Assembly: GCA_001942045.1 (NCBI GenBank)
Contig: MSTD01000047.1
Span: 13,258-45,997, forward strand
DNA from: Mycolicibacterium porcinum
Lineage (GTDB): Bacteria; Actinomycetota; Actinomycetes; Mycobacteriales; Mycobacteriaceae
Length of the DNA stretch: 32,740 nt
Direction of reading: 5' to 3'
The position numbers and the translations under genes are program-made. The notes beneath the pieces are model-generated. The model saw only the letters and a program-made list of their open reading frames with translations. It was not told the DNA's origin and ran no database searches. Below are positions 1-8,253 of this stretch, piece after piece (the stretch's first letter is position 1; the number at the start of each line of letters is the position of its first letter).

Positions 1-368
1 TTGCCGATGCCGACGTGGTGTCGCTGCACATGGTGCTCGCGGAGACCACGCGTGGCCTGATCGGTGCCGCCGAGTTGGGCGCCATGAAGCCGTCGGCGAT
101 CCTGGTGAACACCTCACGCGGCGGCCTCATCGACGAGGACGCACTGGTGGAAGCCCTGCGCGGCAAACAGATTCGCGGCGCCGCCCTCGACGTCTTCCAG
201 CAGGAGCCCCTGCCCCCGGGGCACCCGTTGGCCACCCTGCCCAATACGCTGCTGACCCCGCACCTCGGCTACGTCACCGAGGGTGTGATGACGATCTTCT
301 ACCGTGACATCGTCGAGGACATCGCCGCCTATTGCGCGGGCTCTCCGCTGCGTCTGCTCGGCGCGTAG
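1..368 (+). CDS. D-2-hydroxyacid dehydrogenase, C-terminal part (5' end outside window)
   Basis: The reading frame is open from the first base (codons begin at position 3) and ends at 368, giving the last ~121 residues of an NAD-dependent D-2-hydroxyacid dehydrogenase of the phosphoglycerate-dehydrogenase type. The three hallmark catalytic segments are visible in order: the substrate-binding Arg in VNTSRGG, the Glu in DVFQQEPLP, and the catalytic His in LTPHLGYVT. Enzymes of this family interconvert 2-keto acids and D-2-hydroxy acids in the cytoplasm; the substrate cannot be told from this fragment, and the short C-terminus shows no ACT regulatory domain, so it is probably not the serine-pathway SerA. 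It is followed by a 154-bp gap before mmpS and is probably not part of that operon. Confidence 0.85.
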   Translation, partial: ADADVVSLHMVLAETTRGLIGAAELGAMKPSAILVNTSRGGLIDEDALVEALRGKQIRGAALDVFQQEPLPPGHPLATLPNTLLTPHLGYVTEGVMTIFYRDIVEDIAAYCAGSPLRLLGA

Positions 369-411
369 GTCACGAAAAAATTCCCTTTCGCAAACAACTG
401 TGAGGTATCTC

Positions 412-432
412 AACATTCCTTAATGGAACGTT
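412..432. promoter_or_regulatory. Imperfect palindrome, candidate operator upstream of mmpS
   Basis: A 21-bp interrupted palindrome has arms AAC-n-TTCC and GGAA-n-GTT around TTAAT, with one mismatched pair. It directly abuts the candidate -35 box of mmpS. Its position suits a repressor site, the obvious candidate ligand being the TetR protein encoded just after mmpL. This is inference from position and symmetry only. Confidence 0.35.
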
Positions 433-459
433 GATGATCCACTAAGGGCCTGTTACGTT
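431..459 (+). promoter_or_regulatory. Candidate sigma-A-type promoter of mmpS-mmpL
   Basis: TTGATG (431-436) and TACGTT (454-459) are separated by 17 bp and fit the mycobacterial housekeeping pattern of a TTGA-like -35 and a TANNNT -10. Transcription would start near 466, leaving a ~57-nt leader before the mmpS ATG. Confidence 0.45.
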
Positions 460-522
460 CAGCCGATCAAACGCAGGTCGGATGGGGTTTCCGTCGGCGT
501 GCGCCGATCCGGAAAGGGGGGA

Positions 523-969
523 ATGACCGTGGCTGCGGTGTTTCGGCTGGCGAGTCGCTTCTGGATTCCATTGGTGCTCGTGGCCGCCCTGGCGGTCAGC
601 GGATTCGCGATGAGCCGCATGCATGGGATCTTCGGCACCCACATCAACACCGAACCGGGACAGTCCGCCGGCGACGACATCGTCGAGTTCAACCCGAAGC
701 GCGTCGTCTACGAGATCGAGGGCCCCAGCGACACCAGCGGCCACGTCAGCTACCTGGACGCCGACGCCCAACCCCACACCGAGAGCTTCACCTCGCTGCC
801 GTGGCGGCACGAGGTCGTCACCACCCTGCCGACGGTGTTCGCCAACGTGGTTGCCCAAGGAGATAGCGAAGTGATCAGCTGCCGGATCGTCGTCAACGGC
901 GAAGTCCGCGATGAGCAGACCGTGAATCAGCACGACGCCCAGGCCTTCTGCTTGGACAAGGCCGCCTGA
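523..969 (+). CDS. MmpS family membrane protein
   Basis: A 148-residue small accessory protein of an MmpL transporter. One N-terminal membrane helix (about residues 10-28, [17 protein letters not shown]) is followed by an extracytoplasmic beta-rich domain with the family-typical stretch [21 protein letters not shown]. The ATG at 523 is chosen because a purine-rich ribosome site (GGAAAGGGGGG) immediately precedes it; an in-frame GTG at 499 would add eight non-family residues. Its stop overlaps the mmpL start (TGATG), so the two are translationally coupled. MmpS proteins work with MmpL pumps in lipid or siderophore export. Because mycobactin genes follow a few kb downstream, a siderophore-export role like MmpS4/MmpS5 is possible but unproven. 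Confidence 0.9.
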   Translation: MTVAAVFRLASRFWIPLVLVAALAVSGFAMSRMHGIFGTHINTEPGQSAGDDIVEFNPKRVVYEIEGPSDTSGHVSYLDADAQPHTESFTSLPWRHEVVTTLPTVFANVVAQGDSEVISCRIVVNGEVRDEQTVNQHDAQAFCLDKAA

Positions 970-3845
970 TGGGCAACCACGAACACAACGGCTCCGTCGT
1001 GAAGAGCTCTGGTCACAAGGGAGTCGCCCGCGTCATCCGCGTCGCGGCGGTCCCGATCATCCTGGCCTGGGTCGTCCTCGTCGTCGTCCTGAACGCCTTG
1101 ATCCCTCAGCTCGAGATCGTCGGACACGAGCACGCCGTCTCGCTGTCACCGCAAGACGCTCCGGCGCTGGTGGCGATGAAGAAGATCGGCGAGCGATTCG
1201 ATCAATTCGACTCCGACACGATCGCGATGGTGGTGTTGGAGGGCGATCAGCCGCTCGGCACCGAGGCCCATCACTATTACGACGAGCTGGTTCGCACGCT
1301 GCAGGCCGACACCGAACACGTTCAGCACGTACAGAATTACTGGGGCGACCTGATCACCGCGGCGGGGTCGCAGAGCACCGATGGCAAGGCCGCCTACGTC
1401 CAGGTCAACCTCGCGGGCAACCAGGGCGAGACACTGGCCAACGAATCCGTCGCCGCCGTCCGCAAGATCATCGACGAGTCCCACCCGCCCGTGGGCGTGA
1501 AAGCCTATGTCACCGGCCAGGGTCCGCTCACCACGGACATGAACGAGGCCGGCGACAAGAGCATGGTCAAGATCACCTTTGTCACGATCGCGGTGATCGC
1601 GGTGATGCTGATCGTCGTCTACCGGTCGATCGCCACGATGCTGCTGATGCTGATCGTGGTGCTGCTGGAGATGTCGGCCGCACGCGGCGTGGTGGCGGCC
1701 ATTGGCCACGCCGGCCTGCTCGGCCTGTCGACGTTCTCGGTGAGCCTGCTGACCTCATTGGCCATCGCCGCCGGAACCGACTACGCGATCTTCCTCGTCG
1801 GCCGATATCAGGAAGCCCGCCAGAAAGGCCAGGAACGAGAAGAGGCCTACTACACCGCATTCCATGGTGTCGGGCACGTCATCCTCGGCTCGGGCCTCAC
1901 CGTCGCGGGTGCCATGTTGTGCCTGCACTTCACCCGGTTGAATTACTTCAGCTCCATGGGCATCCCGAGTGCCATCGGCATGTCGGTCGTGGTGCTGGCG
2001 TCACTCACCTTGGCTCCGGCGATGCTGGTGGTCGGCAGCCGGTTCGGCCTGCTGGACGCCAAACGCGAGATCCGCTCCCGGGGTTGGCGTCGGCTCGGCA
2101 CCTCGGTGGTGCGGTGGCCAGTTCCGATCCTCGCGGCGGCCATCGCCGTGGCGCTGGTCGGTCTGCTGGCCCTGCCCGGGTACAAGACCTCGTACAACGA
2201 GCGGCTCTACATTCCGAAGGATCTTCCGTCGAACGTCGGATATGCCGCTGCTGAACGGCATTTCACCGCAGCCCGGATGAACCCGGATCTGCTGCTCGTC
2301 GATGCGGGACGGGATCTGCGCAACCCGGCCGACATGATCGTGCTGGACAAGATCGCCAGGGAATTGATCCGCGTGCCCGGCGTGGCGCGCGTGCAGAGCA
2401 TCACCCGTCCGCTGGGGCGCCCCATCGCGCACAGCTCGGTGCCGTTCCAGGTGAGCATGCAGTCGGTCTCCATGACCGAGAACCTGCAGTTCCTGCGGGA
2501 GCGCATGGGCGACATGAACACGCTCACCGACGATCTCGGCCGCATGATCGCGATCATGGAGAACATGCTCGGCCTGATGAACCGGATGACCGACATCACC
2601 CACGAGCTCACCGCGAGCATGAACGAGATGCAGGCCAGCACCAACGAAATGCGGGATCACATGGCTGATTTCGACGATTTCATGCGGCCGCTGCGCAACT
2701 ACCTGTACTGGGAACCGCACTGCTACGACATCCCGATGTGCCATTCGATGCGCTCGATGTTCGACGGACTCGACGGCATCGACACCATGACCGAGACCCT
2801 GTCGGAATCGGTGAAGAACATGAACGACATGGATCAGCTGATGCCGCAGTTGGTGGCGCAGTTGCCGCCGATGATCGCCATCTCGAAGTCCATGCAGGGC
2901 ACGATGAAGACGATGTTCAGCACGTTCAACGGGCTGGTCGATCAGATCGGCAAGATGACCGACACCGCATCGGTGATGGGCCAGGCGTTCGACGACGCCC
3001 GCAACGACGACTCGTTCTATCTGCCACCGGAGGCGTTCGACAACCCGGACTTCAAACGGGGCCTGGATCTGATGGTCTCACCGGACGGTCAGGCCGCGCA
3101 GTTCATCATCACCCACGATGTGGATCCGGCTACCTCCGAAGGCATTTCGCATGTCGACCCGATCCTGAAGACCGCCCGCGAGGCGATCAAGACGACGCCG
3201 CTGGCCGACGCCAAGATCTACCTCGGCGGCACCGCGGCGACCTACAAGGACATCCAGGTGGGCGCGCAGTGGGATCTGCTGATCTCGGCCTGCGGCGCGA
3301 TCACGCTGATCTTCATCGTGATGCTGTTGATCACCCGCGCGCTGATCGCATCATTCGTGATCGTCGGCACGGTGATCCTGTCGCTGGCGGCGTCGTTCGG
3401 CCTGTCGGTCCTGGTGTGGCAGTACCTGCTCGGAATCGATCTGCACTGGATGACGCTGGCGTTCTCGGTCATCATCCTGCTGGCGGTGGGATCCGACTAC
3501 AACCTGCTGGTGGTCTCGCGAATGAAGGAGGAGATCGGCGCGGGCATCAACACCGGCATCATCCGGGCCATGGGCGCCACCGGCGGCGTGGTCACCGCGG
3601 CCGGCCTGGTGTTCGCGTTCACGATGGCGTCGATGGCGACGAGCGATCTGATCGCCATCGGCCAGGGCGGCACCACCATCGGTCTGGGCCTGTTGTTCGA
3701 CACCCTGGTCGTTCGCTCGTTGATGACTCCGACGATTGCCGCGATCCTCGGTCGCTGGTTCTGGTGGCCACTGCCGGTGCGTCAGCGTCCGGCACGTTTC
3801 CTCTCCGATCGGACCGCACCGATACCGGTGGCGAGAATGTCGTGA
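969..3845 (+). CDS. MmpL family RND transporter (MmpL4/5-like)
   Basis: A 958-residue inner-membrane RND exporter. TM1 lies near residues 23-45, a first porter domain follows, then TM2-6 (about 195-360), TM7 (about 385-405), a second porter domain, and TM8-12 (about 765-935). The proton-relay Asp-Tyr pairs are present in GTDYAIF (D271-Y272) and GSDYNLL (D843-Y844). Between roughly residues 495 and 570 is a long Met-rich amphipathic stretch, the coiled-coil insertion typical of the MmpL4/MmpL5 group, followed by a Cys pair (HCYDIPMC). MmpL4/5 of M. tuberculosis export mycobactins, so the pairing with MmpS and the nearby mbt genes make siderophore export a reasonable inference; other lipid cargo cannot be excluded. 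The TetR gene begins 22 nt after the stop. Confidence 0.92.
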   Translation: MGNHEHNGSVVKSSGHKGVARVIRVAAVPIILAWVVLVVVLNALIPQLEIVGHEHAVSLSPQDAPALVAMKKIGERFDQFDSDTIAMVVLEGDQPLGTEAHHYYDELVRTLQADTEHVQHVQNYWGDLITAAGSQSTDGKAAYVQVNLAGNQGETLANESVAAVRKIIDESHPPVGVKAYVTGQGPLTTDMNEAGDKSMVKITFVTIAVIAVMLIVVYRSIATMLLMLIVVLLEMSAARGVVAAIGHAGLLGLSTFSVSLLTSLAIAAGTDYAIFLVGRYQEARQKGQEREEAYYTAFHGVGHVILGSGLTVAGAMLCLHFTRLNYFSSMGIPSAIGMSVVVLASLTLAPAMLVVGSRFGLLDAKREIRSRGWRRLGTSVVRWPVPILAAAIAVALVGLLALPGYKTSYNERLYIPKDLPSNVGYAAAERHFTAARMNPDLLLVDAGRDLRNPADMIVLDKIARELIRVPGVARVQSITRPLGRPIAHSSVPFQVSMQSVSMTENLQFLRERMGDMNTLTDDLGRMIAIMENMLGLMNRMTDITHELTASMNEMQASTNEMRDHMADFDDFMRPLRNYLYWEPHCYDIPMCHSMRSMFDGLDGIDTMTETLSESVKNMNDMDQLMPQLVAQLPPMIAISKSMQGTMKTMFSTFNGLVDQIGKMTDTASVMGQAFDDARNDDSFYLPPEAFDNPDFKRGLDLMVSPDGQAAQFIITHDVDPATSEGISHVDPILKTAREAIKTTPLADAKIYLGGTAATYKDIQVGAQWDLLISACGAITLIFIVMLLITRALIASFVIVGTVILSLAASFGLSVLVWQYLLGIDLHWMTLAFSVIILLAVGSDYNLLVVSRMKEEIGAGINTGIIRAMGATGGVVTAAGLVFAFTMASMATSDLIAIGQGGTTIGLGLLFDTLVVRSLMTPTIAAILGRWFWWPLPVRQRPARFLSDRTAPIPVARMS

Positions 3846-3855
3846 CCCGCGTCGA

Positions 3856-3861
3856 TACCAT
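3856..3861 (+). promoter_or_regulatory. -10 box of a leaderless tetR transcript
   Basis: TACCAT (TANNNT type) ends exactly six bases before the ATG at 3868, so transcription would start at the A of the start codon. No ribosome binding site precedes that ATG. The regulator can therefore be expressed independently of mmpS-mmpL. Confidence 0.5.
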
Positions 3862-3867
3862 CGACGC

Positions 3868-4434
3868 ATGACCACAGGCGAGCTCTCGGCCACCCAGGCG
3901 CGCACCCGTGGTGCCATCATCGAGGCCGCCGCCGCAGTCCTAGCTGACGACCGAACCGCCACGTTGCCTGATATCGCCAAGGCGGCCGGGGTGGGCCGCA
4001 CCACGGTGCACCGCTACTTTCCCGACCGGGAAAGCCTGATCAACGCGACGATTCTCGACTCGGTGCAGGTCGTGACCAACGCCGTGGCCGCTGCCGCACC
4101 GGAGGACGGCTGCGCGATCGAGGCGATGCGGCGCGTCATCAACGCGATGATCTCGGTCGGCAACCGACTGCTGTTTCTCTTCGACGACCCCAACGTCCTT
4201 CGCGGCCTGCCGCCCGAGGCGGTGCCCGACAACAGCTATCTCACCAGCCTCATCGAACGCGGCCAGGCCGAGGGCGTGTTCGATCCGGAATCGAGCACGA
4301 AGTGGCTCGAACACGCGCTCTACGGTTTGGTCATGTGGGCGTGCCAAGACTCCAAGGACGGCCTCATGCCGCAGCACGCGGCCGCCCCCGCCGTCATCCG
4401 CACGTTCGAGCGCGGGGTGCGCTGCCGCGATTGA
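3868..4434 (+). CDS. TetR/AcrR family transcriptional regulator
   Basis: A 188-residue protein with an N-terminal TetR DNA-binding domain (about residues 8-55): ATLPDIAKAAGVGRTTVHRYF is the helix-turn-helix with the typical YFPDRESL end. The C-terminal helical part would bind a ligand and dimerise. The ATG at 3868 follows a TACCAT box by six bases, which fits leaderless translation; longer in-frame extensions run back into mmpL. It lies 22 nt after mmpL on the same strand, so it most likely controls the mmpS-mmpL pair, with the palindrome at 412-432 as a candidate site. It converges with the next gene, 18 bp apart. Confidence 0.88.
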   Translation: MTTGELSATQARTRGAIIEAAAAVLADDRTATLPDIAKAAGVGRTTVHRYFPDRESLINATILDSVQVVTNAVAAAAPEDGCAIEAMRRVINAMISVGNRLLFLFDDPNVLRGLPPEAVPDNSYLTSLIERGQAEGVFDPESSTKWLEHALYGLVMWACQDSKDGLMPQHAAAPAVIRTFERGVRCRD

Positions 4435-4452
4435 CACCCGCGCCCGTGAGGC

Positions 4453-5103
4453 TCACCGTCGCCAGAACAGGTGATGGGTCACCGCGCCGCCCGGGCTGGG
4501 CACCACATCGTGGTGATAGCGGTCGTTCAGCTCATCGGGCGATTCCCAGAGCCGAGACCCACTGCCCAGCTCGGTCGGGGACACCGCCACGTGGAGAGTG
4601 TCGATCAGATCGGCATCGAGGAACGCCCGGACGGTGCTCGCTCCCCCGCCCAGGCGCACGTCCTTGCCCTGCGCAGCCGCCCGGGCCTGCTCCAGCACGG
4701 TCGCCGGATCGGCGTTGACGAAGTGAAACGTGGTGTCAGACAGGCTGAATGACGGCCGTGGGTAGTGGGTCATCACGAACACCGGGGTGTGGAACGGCGG
4801 CACGTCACCCCACCAGCCCTGCCAGTCGGCGTGGTCCTCCCAGGCACCGCGGTACGGGCTGAACTTGTTGCGGCCCATGATCTCGGCACCGATGTTGTGA
4901 TGAAAGTCGCGCGTCAGATAGTCGTCGAGTCCGCGACTGCCGCCGGGCTCGGTCCGGTTGGGCCAGCTCGCCGTGGCGCCGGCCCAGGCGAACATCGTCC
5001 CCGGATCGGCGTGGCCGAACGGACGCTCAAAGCTCTGGTTCTCGCCGGCGCCGAATCCGTCGCTGGACACGTTGAAATTCTGGACTTTGAGCAGCTGGGC
5101 CAC
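4453..5103 (-). CDS. Dihydrofolate reductase / RibD C-terminal family protein
   Basis: A 216-residue cytoplasmic protein of the RibD C-terminal (DHFR-like) reductase family. Recognisable segments are GAEIMGRNKFSPYRG near residue 78, TPVFVMTHYPRPS, and KDVRLGGGASTVRAFLDADLIDTL, the nucleotide-binding and strand-helix core of this family. The GTG at 5103 is preceded by GGGAGAG five bases upstream. Family members reduce pterin-like or other small substrates with NAD(P)H; none is assigned here. It is the gene downstream of mbtM on the same strand (79-bp gap), but I see nothing linking it to mycobactin synthesis. Residues 20-60 are longer than in the minimal domain, which is common in actinobacterial members. 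Confidence 0.85.
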   Translation of the reverse strand: MAQLLKVQNFNVSSDGFGAGENQSFERPFGHADPGTMFAWAGATASWPNRTEPGGSRGLDDYLTRDFHHNIGAEIMGRNKFSPYRGAWEDHADWQGWWGDVPPFHTPVFVMTHYPRPSFSLSDTTFHFVNADPATVLEQARAAAQGKDVRLGGGASTVRAFLDADLIDTLHVAVSPTELGSGSRLWESPDELNDRYHHDVVPSPGGAVTHHLFWRR

Positions 5104-5182
5104 GTGTTCTCTCCCGTTCGGTCAGCAATGGATGCTGTTTGGACTCGGAACGAGGGTAAAACTCATCGCGGGTCCCGCTCGG

Positions 5183-6748
5183 CTACCGCGCGGACTCCAG
5201 TTGGCGACGGACCTCCAGCCGCCGGAGTTTCCCCGACGACGTGCGTGGCAACGATCCCGGGGACATCAGCACGACGTCGGCCGGTGTTACGCCGCACACC
5301 GACACGATTCGCCGGATCACGGCACTGCGGGTGGTGTCCTGCTCGGTGCCGACGAACTCCGCCGCGACCAGCAGTCGCGATTGCGCTGCGCCGGATTCCG
5401 TTCCGACCGCGACGACCGCTCCTTCGCGGACGCCGTCCACCTCCCCCGCGACCTGCTCGATCTCGGTCGGGAAGATGTTGCGCCCGGCGATCGTGATCAT
5501 CTCCTTGGAGCGGCCACAGATCACCAGCGCTCCGTCGACGAGATAGCCGATGTCGCCGGTCGGGAACCACTGACCATTGCTGCCTGCGTCGAGGGGTGCA
5601 TCGCCCAGGTAGGACGTCATCATCGACGAGCCTCTGATCTCGACCTCGCCGGATGCGCCGGTCTCGTCGTGCGCGGAGGGGACGATGCGAATCTCCATAC
5701 CCGGCACCGGCCTGCCAAGCAACGCGAGGCGCCGGTCGGTATCGGCCACGTCCGGGATGTCAATGCGCAGTCCCTCACCGGGTGCGGGAATGGTGACCGC
5801 ACAGGTCGATTCGGCCATCCCGTAGCTGGGCGCCATCGCGGCCGGGTCGAAGCCGAACCTGCTCATGCCGGTGGCGAATCGATCGACGCCGGCGCAGTCG
5901 ACGGGCTCACCACCGTTGATCGCGATGCGCACCGCACCGAGGTCCACATCGGACACCCGGTTGGCGAAGCGGCCGAGCACCGAGTATCCGAAATTCGGAC
6001 CGGCGGTGAAGGTCGCCGACGATTCGGACAGCCATTCCGCCCACCGCAGCGGCGCCGCCGAGAACGCGCCCGTCGGCGCCAGCCACAGCGGCATCCCGGA
6101 CATTGTCGACGCCAGCAGCATCGCCAGGCCCATGTCGTGATAGATCGGCAACCAGGAACAGCAGACGTCGTTGCGGCTCAAGGACAATCGCTGCGTGACG
6201 GCCAGCATGTTGTTGAGCACGGCTTCCGGTGCCAGCATCGCGGTGCGGGGAGAGCCGGTGGATCCGGCCGTGCCCTGCAGGATCGCGACATCGGCATGGT
6301 CGGGATACCGCAGCTGTGCCGATGTGGGGGTGCGGGCGGCCTCGGCGATGTCGCACACCGTCAGCGACGAGTCCACGGTCCGCAACAGTTCCAGCGTACT
6401 GCCGTAGCTGAACACCGTCGTCACACCGATCTCGGCGAACCTGGACAATGTGGCGTGCGCCCATGCCGACGGCTCGGCGCGCCGCTGCGGTCGCGGAAGG
6501 ATCGACACTCCCATCCCGGCGAGCCACGAACCTTGGATGGCGGCAACGATTTCCAAGGTCGGTTCCCCGACCAGCCCGACCGCGCCGGCCCGGTCCCGGC
6601 CCAGCAGATATGCCGCGATGTGTTCGGCGATGCCGTGCACCTCGGGCCACGGGCGACGCTGCCACGTGTCGGTGTCGCGGTCCAGGACCACCAGGTCGTG
6701 CGGTGAACCGACCATCGCCTCGCGGAGGGCCCCTGCGAGCGGGTTCAC
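5183..6748 (-). CDS. mbtM: Mycobactin fatty acyl-AMP ligase MbtM (FadD33-like)
   Basis: A 521-residue adenylate-forming enzyme closely resembling M. tuberculosis FadD33/MbtM (Rv1345) from end to end, e.g. PWPEVHGIAEHIAAYLL, GLVGEPTLEIVAAIQGSWLAG and the C-terminal SPGSLPRTSSGKLRRLEVRR. The nucleotide-binding loop is AGSTGSPR (about 161-168), with GEPVDC, PSYGMAESTCAVT and TGDIGYL following. MbtM activates the fatty acid destined for the lysine side chain of mycobactin and loads it on the carrier protein MbtL. Start GTG at 6748 overlaps the mbtL stop (GTGA), so the two are coupled. Transcription is expected to respond to iron through IdeR; the only candidate box I see is upstream of mbtK. Confidence 0.92.
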   Translation of the reverse strand: MNPLAGALREAMVGSPHDLVVLDRDTDTWQRRPWPEVHGIAEHIAAYLLGRDRAGAVGLVGEPTLEIVAAIQGSWLAGMGVSILPRPQRRAEPSAWAHATLSRFAEIGVTTVFSYGSTLELLRTVDSSLTVCDIAEAARTPTSAQLRYPDHADVAILQGTAGSTGSPRTAMLAPEAVLNNMLAVTQRLSLSRNDVCCSWLPIYHDMGLAMLLASTMSGMPLWLAPTGAFSAAPLRWAEWLSESSATFTAGPNFGYSVLGRFANRVSDVDLGAVRIAINGGEPVDCAGVDRFATGMSRFGFDPAAMAPSYGMAESTCAVTIPAPGEGLRIDIPDVADTDRRLALLGRPVPGMEIRIVPSAHDETGASGEVEIRGSSMMTSYLGDAPLDAGSNGQWFPTGDIGYLVDGALVICGRSKEMITIAGRNIFPTEIEQVAGEVDGVREGAVVAVGTESGAAQSRLLVAAEFVGTEQDTTRSAVIRRIVSVCGVTPADVVLMSPGSLPRTSSGKLRRLEVRRQLESAR

Positions 6749-7008
6749 GCTGCGCTCCTGCCGTCGATCACGGCCTGCAGATCACCCACGGTGCGGCAGC
6801 TGATGAGGTCTTCCTCGCTGAGCTGCACACCGAACTTCTCCTCGATCGCCACCAGTCCGACCGCGAACGAGACACTGTCCATGCCTAGATCGTCGACCAG
6901 ACGTGTACTGGCACTGAGCGTTTGGCAAGGAAGTTCGAGTTCTTCGCGCAGAATCGAAGCCAGCCCGTCGGCCACGGCGGGCGACGAGGATGAATCAGTC
7001 GTGGTCAT
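6745..7008 (-). CDS. mbtL: Mycobactin acyl carrier protein MbtL
   Basis: An 87-residue acyl carrier protein. The phosphopantetheine attachment serine is in DDLGMDSVSF (about residue 45), inside a four-helix carrier fold ending SCRTVGDLQAVIDG. It matches the role of Rv1344: it holds the acyl group made by MbtM (and desaturated by MbtN) until MbtK transfers it to the hydroxylysine side chain of mycobactin. The ATG at 7008 has no clear ribosome site, but a strong 8-bp hairpin sits 13-33 nt upstream. The gene lies 88 nt downstream of mbtK. Confidence 0.9.
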   Translation of the reverse strand: MTTTDSSSSPAVADGLASILREELELPCQTLSASTRLVDDLGMDSVSFAVGLVAIEEKFGVQLSEEDLISCRTVGDLQAVIDGRSAA

Positions 7009-7020
7009 ATGTGAATACCC

Positions 7021-7041
7021 GGCCGGTCGACGGGACCGGCC
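7021..7041. repeat. Perfect 8-5-8 inverted repeat in the mbtK-mbtL gap
   Basis: GGCCGGTC-GACGG-GACCGGCC forms a stable stem just upstream of mbtL. No T-run follows on the minus strand, so it may be an mRNA processing or translation-control hairpin rather than a terminator. Confidence 0.5.
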
Positions 7042-7096
7042 TCACCTTTCGTTTGCGGTACGCGTTCAGTTGCAGCTGGTTTGGGGTAAGCAGGAC

Positions 7097-7723
7097 TCAG
7101 GACATCCACTTCCGAGCGGTGTCCCGGTCGAGTTGGTAGAGCGCCATCGTGCGGTTGGACATCTCGTGCTCGCCTAGGAATCGGCAACCGGCGAACTCGC
7201 ACAACCCACGCACGGTGGTGTTGCGATGGTCAGGGTCGAACATGATCCGCTGACAATCGGGATCGGCGGCCAGGACACTCGCCACGATCTTGGGCAGCAG
7301 CATCGGGCCGAGGCCGCGGTTGACCAACTCCTCATCGGCGATGGCACCGTGCAGACCGAGGTCGTGCGCTTCGCTGTCGTACCGATCGGCGATGGAATCT
7401 TTGGCAGCCCGGTAGATTTCGAGGTATCCCCGATCTACTCCGCCGATGCTCAAGACCAGCGGCAGCGAGTAGTCGCCATCGACCTGGGCTTTCAGATGCT
7501 TGCGCCAGCGCTCGACCGGCCAGTCATACTCCCAGGCCCGGGCCAGGTGGGGCCGATTCATCCACTCGGCGATCATCGGGGCGTCGTCGTCGGAGGCCAC
7601 TCGGATGTCGCTCGGCCGCAGCAGTTGTGGGACCGGCGGTCCCGGGGTGCGGCGCACCGCCTCGGAAATGTTCTTCAGTTCTCGTGGAAGTACCGGATAG
7701 TCCGCGGTTGACGTGTTCGTCAC
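7097..7723 (-). CDS. mbtK: Mycobactin lysine N-acyltransferase MbtK
   Basis: A 208-residue GNAT/IucB-type acyltransferase strongly resembling M. tuberculosis MbtK (Rv1347c). Conserved stretches include [45 protein letters not shown] (the acyl donor site) and [18 protein letters not shown], then [18 protein letters not shown]. It transfers the long acyl chain from MbtL to the epsilon-amino group of (hydroxy)lysine in the mycobactin core, so that the siderophore is lipid-anchored. Start is GTG at 7723. It is the first gene of the mbtK-mbtL-mbtM run, so a 330-bp-plus upstream region (7724 onward) is where iron control should act; the candidate IdeR box at 7876-7894 is weak. Confidence 0.93.
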   Translation of the reverse strand: MTNTSTADYPVLPRELKNISEAVRRTPGPPVPQLLRPSDIRVASDDDAPMIAEWMNRPHLARAWEYDWPVERWRKHLKAQVDGDYSLPLVLSIGGVDRGYLEIYRAAKDSIADRYDSEAHDLGLHGAIADEELVNRGLGPMLLPKIVASVLAADPDCQRIMFDPDHRNTTVRGLCEFAGCRFLGEHEMSNRTMALYQLDRDTARKWMS

Positions 7724-7875
7724 GTCGCCCGCCGCGTCCTGGAGTCCACAACGCCAGTTGCGCTGTACTGCAACACTTCACCCCACGTCAAAGCCACATC
7801 CCCCTGTCTCCGGCGCAGATGGGGGCGCCACCTGACGTGGGCGCCACGCTCAGATCCGCAGCCTCCTTGGACCAG

Positions 7876-7894
7876 CGACGTGAGACTAACCAAA
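7876..7894. promoter_or_regulatory. Degenerate IdeR (iron) box candidate upstream of mbtK
   Basis: The best half site is GACTAACC (7884-7891). Compared by eye with the 19-bp IdeR consensus TTAGGTTAGGCTAACCTAA, 13 of 19 positions match. It lies 153-171 bp upstream of the mbtK start. Mycobactin genes are established IdeR targets, so a box is expected here, but this match is weak and the distance long. Confidence 0.3.
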
Positions 7895-8171
7895 AGTTTT
7901 CTGTTGGTGGGGCGTCACTTTCGGCTCAAAATCCGCGCTCATTCGCGCCGTCAATAATTGGAGGGAGGTCAAACGCGCACTACAACAGCACTTTTCGTGC
8001 TCCCCGGAGATGCCGAAGGCTTCAGTCCAAACTTGGCACAGTTCAACGTGCGGGTGACGACCGAGGCGATGCCATCGTTCCACTCCCGCGAACGCTGCCG
8101 GGACATACGTGGGGCGGTTGTGGTCGCCTTTCTCCGCCCAGCGGCCAGTCTCAGCCAATTCCGCACCGGTG

Positions 8172-8210
8172 CAGCCGCGTCAGGCGTGGGCCATCCCACA
8201 CTCGCGGCTG
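8172..8210 (-). terminator. Nested hairpin downstream of prpC, possible terminator
   Basis: CAGCCGCG (8172-8179) pairs perfectly with CGCGGCTG (8203-8210), and an inner GTGGG-CCAT-CCCAC stem lies in its loop. It sits 44-82 nt past the prpC stop. There is no U-tract on the minus strand, as is common for mycobacterial terminators; on the plus strand it is followed by ATTTTGG. Confidence 0.4.
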
Positions 8211-8253
8211 ATTTTGGTGCGGGAAGCACTGGTACGTGCCGATACCGCGCCGG

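Larger units (their letters stand above)
7724..8253. other. 530-bp gene-free region between mbtK and prpC
   Basis: No convincing gene in any frame: the short open frames show no family motif and overlap on both strands. It contains the mbtK promoter region, a degenerate IdeR-like box (7876-7894), widely spaced inverted arms CCCACGTCA (7782-7790) and TGACGTGGG (7833-7841), a GGGCGCCA direct repeat (7823-7830 and 7839-7846), and a hairpin (8172-8210) that may end the prp transcript. The sequence from about 7890 to 8060 is less GC-rich than its surroundings. Confidence 0.6.

Noticed and set aside
403..421. Possible IdeR box upstream of mmpS
   Set aside because: Only 8 of 19 positions match the consensus, no better than chance.
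4958..6706. Long open frame on the plus strand opposite mbtM
   Set aside because: It has no family motif and is a composition shadow of the clear mbtM gene.
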